Below the pieces are notes generated by a model. It had not been told where the DNA came from. It worked only from the letters and a program-made list of their open reading frames with translations, and did no database searches. DNA of 36,562 nt from JBMNTU01 sp050945895 (lineage in GTDB: Bacteria > Bacillota > Clostridia > Christensenellales > Christensenellaceae): positions 1 to 36,562 of the forward strand of contig JBMNTU010000008.1 in NCBI GenBank assembly GCA_050945895.1, read 5' to 3'. Numbering within the stretch: the stretch's first letter is position 1; each line of letters begins with the position of its first letter. Below, piece by piece: positions 31,782 to 36,562 of this stretch. Made by a program: the position numbers and the translations under genes.

Positions 31782-33279
31782 GAGTTACACCTCCCAATGC
31801 ATAGTTTAAAACATCTTTTTGTGTCAGGGCGTCGTGGTTGTCCACAACTCCCGCAATGTGCCCTTCGCGCATAATAACAATCTGGTCACACATCTTAAGC
31901 ACCTCCACAAGGTCAGAGGAAATCATGATGATAGAACCGCCATTTTCAACAATCTTCATCATAATGTCGTATATCTCGCTGCGGGCGCCTACGTCTATCC
32001 CGCGCGTCGGCTCATCAAAAATATAGACATCTGCATCCGAGCCGATCCATTTTGCAATAACCACCTTTTGCTGGTTGCCGCCCGAAAGCGTTTTGCACTC
32101 CTGGTCGGGCGAATATGTCTTTACCCGCAGCTTTTGTATATATTCACGTGCAAAGTCGTACAGCTTCTTTTTATTGACAACATACTTGCCAAACTGCTTG
32201 AGGTTGGGCAGCGCAATGTTGTCCGCCACCGAGTGCATTTGCACCAGCCCTTCATCCTTGCGGTCCTCGCTCAGATAAACAACGCCTTTGGATATTGCAT
32301 CGGGAATATTGTGCGGCCGTATTTCCTGTGTACCGTTTTTAACGGTCACCTTGCCGCCCGAGCGCTTATACGCACCAATAACGCATTTCGCAACCTCCGT
32401 ACGGCCCGAGCCAACCAGCCCGGCAAACCCCAGTATTTGGCCTCTTTTCAGTTTGAAGCTAATATCTTTGAGCAGCTTTCCATACGAAAGGCCCTGTACC
32501 TCCAGCGCAATTTCCTTGTCGCTGATGTGCGGGTTTTCCACCTTATCGAACGTGACTTCACGTCCTACCATCAGCGTTGTCAGGTCATCCACATTCGTTT
32601 CGGAAAGCGCCAGCGTCTTAATGGTCTGCCCATCGCGCATAACGGTACAGCGGTCACCGATTTCAAAGAGTTCCTGCATCCTGTGGGAAATATAGATAAT
32701 GCCGATCCCCTTCTTTTTCAGGTCGCGTATAATATCAAACAGCCGTTCTGTTTCCTTGTCGGTAATGGCCGCCGTGGGCTCATCTAAAATAAGCACCTTT
32801 ACATTTGCGGATATGGACTTTGCAATTTCTACCATCTGCTTTTGCGCAACGCTCAAATCGCGGACAAGCGTGCGCGGGTCTACATACAGCCCGATCATAT
32901 CCATATATGTTCGTGCATTCCGTATGGCCGTCCTCTTGTCGACCTTAACGCCCTTCATAAACTCTTTTCCCAGATAGATATTCTCGTAGATCGATACATA
33001 CGGGTTTAGGTTAAACTCCTGATAAATTACCCCAATACCATGATCCAGCGCTTCTTTCGGATTTTTGGCCCCAAATTCCTCACCATCCAAAAGAATGCTG
33101 CCCTCTTCCTTCCGATAAGCTGCTGAAAGGATTTTGATTAGGGTAGATTTGCCTGCACCGTTCTCTCCAAGAATAACATGTACCTCTCCGGGCTTTACTT
33201 CAAGGTGTACATTTTCCAGAACCTGTACGCCAAAAAAGCTTTTAGAAATATTTTTCATTTCCAAAATATATTCGCCCAT
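31768..33279 (-). CDS. Sugar ABC transporter ATP-binding protein (RbsA-like)
   Basis: 503 residues from the chosen ATG, with two ABC domains as in RbsA/MglA. The first domain has Walker A GENGAGKST (near residue 40), the signature DLSVAQKQMVEIAKS and Walker B VLILDEPT. The second domain has a degenerate Walker A (GLVGSGRTE), a normal signature LSGGNQQKVVIAKW and VYIFDEPTRGIDVGA, a combination usual for this family. It powers uptake of a pentose, hexose or related sugar. The start ATG follows AAAGGGGGAA; the frame extends 12 codons further into the leader without a better site. First gene of the operon, divergent from the two-component genes. Confidence 0.95.
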   Translation of the reverse strand: MGEYILEMKNISKSFFGVQVLENVHLEVKPGEVHVILGENGAGKSTLIKILSAAYRKEEGSILLDGEEFGAKNPKEALDHGIGVIYQEFNLNPYVSIYENIYLGKEFMKGVKVDKRTAIRNARTYMDMIGLYVDPRTLVRDLSVAQKQMVEIAKSISANVKVLILDEPTAAITDKETERLFDIIRDLKKKGIGIIYISHRMQELFEIGDRCTVMRDGQTIKTLALSETNVDDLTTLMVGREVTFDKVENPHISDKEIALEVQGLSYGKLLKDISFKLKRGQILGFAGLVGSGRTEVAKCVIGAYKRSGGKVTVKNGTQEIRPHNIPDAISKGVVYLSEDRKDEGLVQMHSVADNIALPNLKQFGKYVVNKKKLYDFAREYIQKLRVKTYSPDQECKTLSGGNQQKVVIAKWIGSDADVYIFDEPTRGIDVGARSEIYDIMMKIVENGGSIIMISSDLVEVLKMCDQIVIMREGHIAGVVDNHDALTQKDVLNYALGGVTHGEH

Positions 33280-33344
33280 TATGTTCCCCCTTTCTCTAAT
33301 GACACAGCACAACATAAGACTAATGTAAAACCAAATATTAACGG

Positions 33345-33350
33345 TTTATA
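33345..33350 (-). promoter_or_regulatory. Candidate -10 box for the sugar ABC operon
   Basis: TATAAA on the minus strand, about 66 bp before the ATPase start. The -35 region is poor, and the repeats at 33373-33428 lie just upstream of it, as expected for an activator-dependent promoter. TATAAT at 33444-33449 is an alternative that would place the repeats in the leader. Confidence 0.4.
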
Positions 33351-33372
33351 TTGAATCCAAGCGAACACGCTA

Positions 33373-33428
33373 TTCGTTTTTTACATGCAAACGAACAGCT
33401 GTAGCTATATGAAATACATGGTAGCTAT
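33373..33428. repeat. Inverted and direct repeats in the control region
   Basis: Inverted repeat TTCGTTT (33373-33379) with AAACGAA (33389-33395), then direct repeat GTAGCTAT at 33401-33408 and again at 33421-33428, exactly 20 bp apart. The two-turn spacing fits a dimeric AraC-type regulator binding one face of the DNA. Confidence 0.45.
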
Positions 33429-33784
33429 TGAATCCCCAAAAAAATTATAGTATTATTTTAGCAGGGCACTTTTTGTTAAACAAGGGTACATCAATTTGTT
33501 TTTTGGGGGATATGATTTGTAATTACCGGAATTTCCCAGTACAGAACTTCCGGATGACGGCTGAAATAGGTGGTGTTTTTTGGATTTTGGGTGGTTTTCA
33601 TTGGAAATTTCCTAAAAACGGGCCGGTTTTCCGGACAAGCCAAACCTACATCTACAGAACGATTTATCTTAAACATGAATGCATAACGGCGTATAGATAA
33701 AATCTTGCGCTGCATGGCCGTTTTCCATAGGGTATTACGGGACAGTCATTCGGGAAGCTGCAATAAAGATTGGGAGGAATATAG

Positions 33785-35404
33785 TTGTTTAGTGTTATTA
33801 TTGCCGATGACGAGTATAAGCTATGCCAGTTGATCCAAAACAGCATCGATTGGGAAGCGCTTGGTTTTCAGGTCATTGCGCTTGCGCAATCTGGAACGGA
33901 CGCGCTTCATCTCATTTCTGAGCACAAGCCGGACGTTGTCATTACAGATATCCGGATGCCCGGCCTTACTGGTATCGAGCTGATTGAACAAGCACAGGAA
34001 GTCAGCCCGGGTACCGAATTTATCATCATCAGCGGCTTCAAGTATTTCGAATACGCACACAATGCAATGAAGTTTAACATCGAGCACTACCTGCTAAAGC
34101 CCATTGAAGAAGACGAGCTTATTTCCGCACTACAAAAAATACACGAAAAACTGATCAGCCGCATGGACTTTATCAGCAAACAGAACCTGATTAAAATGGA
34201 GCTTTCCCAAAGCCGCATCAGCCTGCGGCGCAATTTCTTTTCTGCGCTTTTATACGACCCGTCTATTTTCGACCGCAGCAGCACCGATGAAATCGACCAG
34301 TATTATCGGTTGCTTTTCAGGGATGGCGCCTATAAAGTATTGATCATCAAATGCGACGAAGACCTTCCGCCTGCTTCCTTCGAGCAAAACGTCATTCTGC
34401 TTAAAAAAATCATGGATGGCCTTCCCCGCTTTTTCGATGATGCAGACAACGTATACGAGGTAGTCTCGGATATTACCTCCTACGATTTGACATGCGTCAT
34501 CAATTACCATCCGGAAATCGAACCGCTGCTAAACAAAAGAATTAAGGATATATTTTATCAGGCATTCGATTGCGCCGCCACCTTTCCTTCCGCATCTATT
34601 ACCATTGGTATGAGTAATATTGCCCATTCTACGCATGCGCTTCCTTCTGCCTTCCAAAACGCCGTAATGGCAATTAAAAACCGCGTTTTCCTGGGCACTG
34701 GTAAAATCGTCACATATAGCGCGGGTACAGATAAAGAAAAAAGCGAGCATGCGGTTTCGTTTATCGAAACGTTAGGAAAGCTGGAAAGCTACATCGAAAC
34801 AAACAACCACGAAAAAATACTTGAGCTAATCTCTACTGTGCAGCAGAAGATTTCGGAAATGCCATCTTTTGACTTGGGCGACCTCGATTTTGTGTGCGAA
34901 GAAATTATTCGCTGTTTTATGCAGGCATGCGCAGATATGGGCAATACCAAGCAAAACCAGCCTAAAATAAGCGATGACCTACACATGGGCGTGTATCATG
35001 CAAAAAGTATTCCGGATATCTTTTCCTTCCTTTCGGAAAGCATGATCCGTATTTCCGGAGAAATCTATGAAAAACGCAGCGTGGGCACAACCAAAACCAT
35101 TACGACTGCCAAGCGTTACATTGCAGAGCACTACAACGAGCCCGTAAAGCTGGAGGATGTCGCATGCGAGGTCAGCTTCAACCCTTCCTATTTTTCTGTT
35201 CTGTTTAAGCAGGAAACAGGCAAATCCTTTTCCGACTACCTGGTATGTACAAGAATCAAAGAAGCCAAGCGCTTGTTAAAAGAGACAAAGACAAATATTG
35301 CAGATGTGGCAAATATGGTAGGATACAGCGATACCAAACATTTTGCAAAACTGTTTAAAAAGGAGGTTGGGGTCACGCCTTCCCGTTACCGTAGCCTCTA
35401 TTGA
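33785..35404 (+). CDS. YesN-like response regulator with AraC-type DNA-binding domain
   Basis: 539 residues. An N-terminal receiver domain (1-120) has the acidic pair near residues 8-9, phospho-acceptor Asp55 in VITDIRMPG and the Lys105-Pro106 of YLLKP. A long middle region (about 125-430) is of the kind found in YesN proteins. Two helix-turn-helix motifs of the AraC family form the last 105 residues (TAKRYIAEHYNEPVKLEDVA, then TNIADVANMVGYSDTKHFAKLFKK). The start is TTG, 7 nt after GGGAGG. The stop overlaps the kinase start (TGATG). It most likely controls the divergent sugar importer and possibly itself. Confidence 0.93.
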   Translation: MFSVIIADDEYKLCQLIQNSIDWEALGFQVIALAQSGTDALHLISEHKPDVVITDIRMPGLTGIELIEQAQEVSPGTEFIIISGFKYFEYAHNAMKFNIEHYLLKPIEEDELISALQKIHEKLISRMDFISKQNLIKMELSQSRISLRRNFFSALLYDPSIFDRSSTDEIDQYYRLLFRDGAYKVLIIKCDEDLPPASFEQNVILLKKIMDGLPRFFDDADNVYEVVSDITSYDLTCVINYHPEIEPLLNKRIKDIFYQAFDCAATFPSASITIGMSNIAHSTHALPSAFQNAVMAIKNRVFLGTGKIVTYSAGTDKEKSEHAVSFIETLGKLESYIETNNHEKILELISTVQQKISEMPSFDLGDLDFVCEEIIRCFMQACADMGNTKQNQPKISDDLHMGVYHAKSIPDIFSFLSESMIRISGEIYEKRSVGTTKTITTAKRYIAEHYNEPVKLEDVACEVSFNPSYFSVLFKQETGKSFSDYLVCTRIKEAKRLLKETKTNIADVANMVGYSDTKHFAKLFKKEVGVTPSRYRSLY

Positions 35405-36474
35405 TGCGCCTCATGCCAAAAAAGAAATTTTCCGGGTTTTCATTAAAAACTTCCGTTATCATCTGCACCATCCTTGCCGCGGTCAGCATTACCCTTCTTC
35501 TTTTTGTCATGGGTATTTCCCACAGCCGAAATTATTCGGATCTGTTTCCCCTGCTGGTCTCGCTTTTTATTGCCACGCTGGCAACCTTTAGCTTTATGAT
35601 TGTTTTTATTGTGGTTCCTTCCTTAATCGTCGACCAGTCTATCGATATGGCGGAAAACGTGGAAGACCTTGGCCGGTACTCCAGCAGGCCTTATCCGTTT
35701 GTACAAAAGGCCACCGGGCTAATTACCAAGTTTATTGAATCCTCCGTGCGGGAACACGAGGCCGAGTACCTTAAAAAGCAGGCGGAAATTTCTGAACTGC
35801 AAAGCCAGATTAACCCTCATTTTTTATATAATACACTGGAAGCGATCAGGAGCCAGTGCCTTGTAAACGAGGTGCCGGACGTTGCGCAGATGGCTAAATC
35901 GCTTGCTATGTTTTTCCGGTACAGCATCGACACCAAGCGCGCCCTTGTCAGCATTGCGGACGAGCTGAAAAACGTTTCCAACTATTTTATGATCCAGCAA
36001 TACCGGTTTGACAACAAATTCAGCCTGGACATTGTGCTGGAGGATGACGACGAAAGCGTGCTGGACTGCATGATTCCCAAGCTTACCATTCAGCCGATTA
36101 TTGAAAACAGTATTTACCACGGCCTGGAGACCAAAATGACCGAAGGCCGGATCGAAATCCGCATCACCCGGACGCATTCCCGAATCATCATCATTATTTC
36201 GGACAACGGAAGCGGTATGGACGAAGAGCAGCTTACCCGGCTGAACGACGCTTTAAGCAGCGGCGTATCCGGCCGGGCAGATTCCGGGGACCGCGGAACA
36301 GGCATTGCACTTCCCAATGTCCACCAGCGGATCAAGCTGTATTTTGGCCGGGAATATGGGCTTGTTATTCGGAGTGTAGAGGGAACAGGCACAGATGTTG
36401 AGGTGACCCTACCCGTACACTACAACGGAGAAAACGATGAAACACGAAATCCTCCGCATGGAGTACGTCAATAA
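35404..36474 (+). CDS. YesM-like sensor histidine kinase lacking an external sensor domain
   Basis: 356 residues. Two membrane helices (about 17-37 and 47-75) are joined by only about ten residues. The region entering the cytoplasm resembles a linker without a clear full HAMP. The His_kinase domain has SQINPHFLYNTLEAIRSQ, with the phospho-accepting His139, and the HATPase domain has IIENSIYHGLE, DNGSGMDEEQ and GTGIALPNVHQRIKLYFG. Typical YesM proteins have 500-600 residues with a large extracellular domain; here that part is missing. The ATG shares its A with the TGA of the regulator gene and no close ribosome site is seen, so translation is coupled. Its 3' end overlaps the next gene by 38 bp. 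Confidence 0.93.
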   Translation: MRLMPKKKFSGFSLKTSVIICTILAAVSITLLLFVMGISHSRNYSDLFPLLVSLFIATLATFSFMIVFIVVPSLIVDQSIDMAENVEDLGRYSSRPYPFVQKATGLITKFIESSVREHEAEYLKKQAEISELQSQINPHFLYNTLEAIRSQCLVNEVPDVAQMAKSLAMFFRYSIDTKRALVSIADELKNVSNYFMIQQYRFDNKFSLDIVLEDDDESVLDCMIPKLTIQPIIENSIYHGLETKMTEGRIEIRITRTHSRIIIIISDNGSGMDEEQLTRLNDALSSGVSGRADSGDRGTGIALPNVHQRIKLYFGREYGLVIRSVEGTGTDVEVTLPVHYNGENDETRNPPHGVRQ

Positions 36475-36562
36475 AACCGTTCATGGCGCGCGTCTTTTGA
36501 GCGATTTCTCCTTTAATATCTTTGAAGGGGAAATTTTGGGCTTTATGTGCCTGAACGACGCC
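36437..36562 (+). CDS. ABC-type ATPase, N-terminal fragment cut by the window end
   Basis: Only the first 42 codons are in the window. The start (ILRMEYVNKTVHGARLLSDF, then SFNIFEGEILGF) matches the beginning of sugar ABC ATPases such as RbsA (typically LRMENINKSFPGVRAL and PGEIHALLGENGAGKS). At the Walker A position the sequence reads CLNDA instead of GENGA, so the first and fourth positions, normally Gly, are Cys and Asp. The last Gly-Lys-Ser/Thr would lie beyond the window. The ATG follows GGAG at a good distance and overlaps the kinase gene by 38 bp, so it belongs to the same operon. It may be a transporter ATPase or a signalling partner of the kinase. Confidence 0.7.
   Translation, partial: MKHEILRMEYVNKTVHGARLLSDFSFNIFEGEILGFMCLNDA

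Larger units (their letters stand above)
33280..33784. other. 505-bp divergent control region
   Basis: No gene is supported. It holds candidate -10 boxes for the ABC operon (TATAAA at 33345-33350 and TATAAT at 33444-33449, minus strand), the repeats at 33373-33428 and the leader of the response regulator, for which I see no convincing promoter. A plus-strand frame at 33428-33700 lacks a ribosome binding site and any family resemblance. Confidence 0.6.

Noticed and set aside
31819..32787. 322-residue plus-strand open frame
   Set aside because: Antisense to the sugar ABC ATPase gene, which has all its motifs.
33428..33700. 90-residue plus-strand frame in the divergent control region
   Set aside because: Non-ATG start without a Shine-Dalgarno, overlaps promoter repeats, no family resemblance.

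Overview
The window looks like part of the chromosome of an anaerobic, Gram-positive, Clostridia-like bacterium. The evidence is the core gene set (mre/min/rod cell-shape genes, a complete six-subunit Rnf complex, a folate ECF transporter S component under a tetrahydrofolate riboswitch), sigma-A-type promoters, strong AAGGAGG-type ribosome binding sites and paired YesM/YesN-like regulators. A Christensenellales-like or other Clostridia origin would fit, but I cannot place it further from sequence alone. No tRNA, rRNA, CRISPR array, insertion sequence or phage gene was recognised.

Layout. (1) 1-1492: a plus-strand MFS transporter, converging on the next block at a bidirectional terminator. (2) 1501-14530: a long minus-strand housekeeping block, read right to left as maf, mreC, mreD, mrdA (PBP2), minC, minD, minE, rodA, a TIGR03960-type radical SAM gene, a TIGR03936/DUF2344 gene, rng (RNase G/E), rplU and rpmA. 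Internal promoters precede mreC, minC and rplU, and a terminator follows minE. The block therefore looks like several stacked transcription units covering cell elongation, division-site selection and ribosome/RNA functions. (3) 14530-19687: the minus-strand rnfCDGEAB operon for the ferredoxin:NAD+ oxidoreductase ion pump, ending in a TGATG overlap with maf. (4) 19936-20804: a plus-strand membrane protein and a 55-residue cysteine-rich protein, converging on an iron-type alcohol dehydrogenase (20867-22015, minus). (5) 22072-22947: promoter, THF riboswitch, folT and terminator. (6) 23373-36562: an accessory carbohydrate and regulatory region. It holds a zinc MDR dehydrogenase, a Gfo/Idh/MocA oxidoreductase, a large MalT/LAL-type LuxR regulator, an orphan PseI-like sialic-acid-type synthase, a ribose-type sugar ABC importer (minus strand), and a divergent YesN/YesM-type two-component system. 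The two-component genes overlap the start of a further ABC-type ATPase that is cut by the window end.

Working together. The Rnf, cell-wall and Min genes are standard core functions. In the accessory region the ABC importer probably brings in a sugar or polyol, the two dehydrogenases may act on it or a related compound, and the divergent two-component system is the obvious candidate regulator of the importer. Its histidine kinase has almost no extracellular domain, so it probably senses through a partner protein.

Most interesting points: the short-sensor kinase, response regulator and Walker-A-degenerate ABC ATPase module at the right edge; the folT riboswitch, whose expression platform appears to be a long-range helix that covers the Shine-Dalgarno and ends in a U-run; an L27 without the Firmicutes N-terminal extension and without a prp gene beside it; and an L21 with a long Lys/Pro/Ala/Glu tail.
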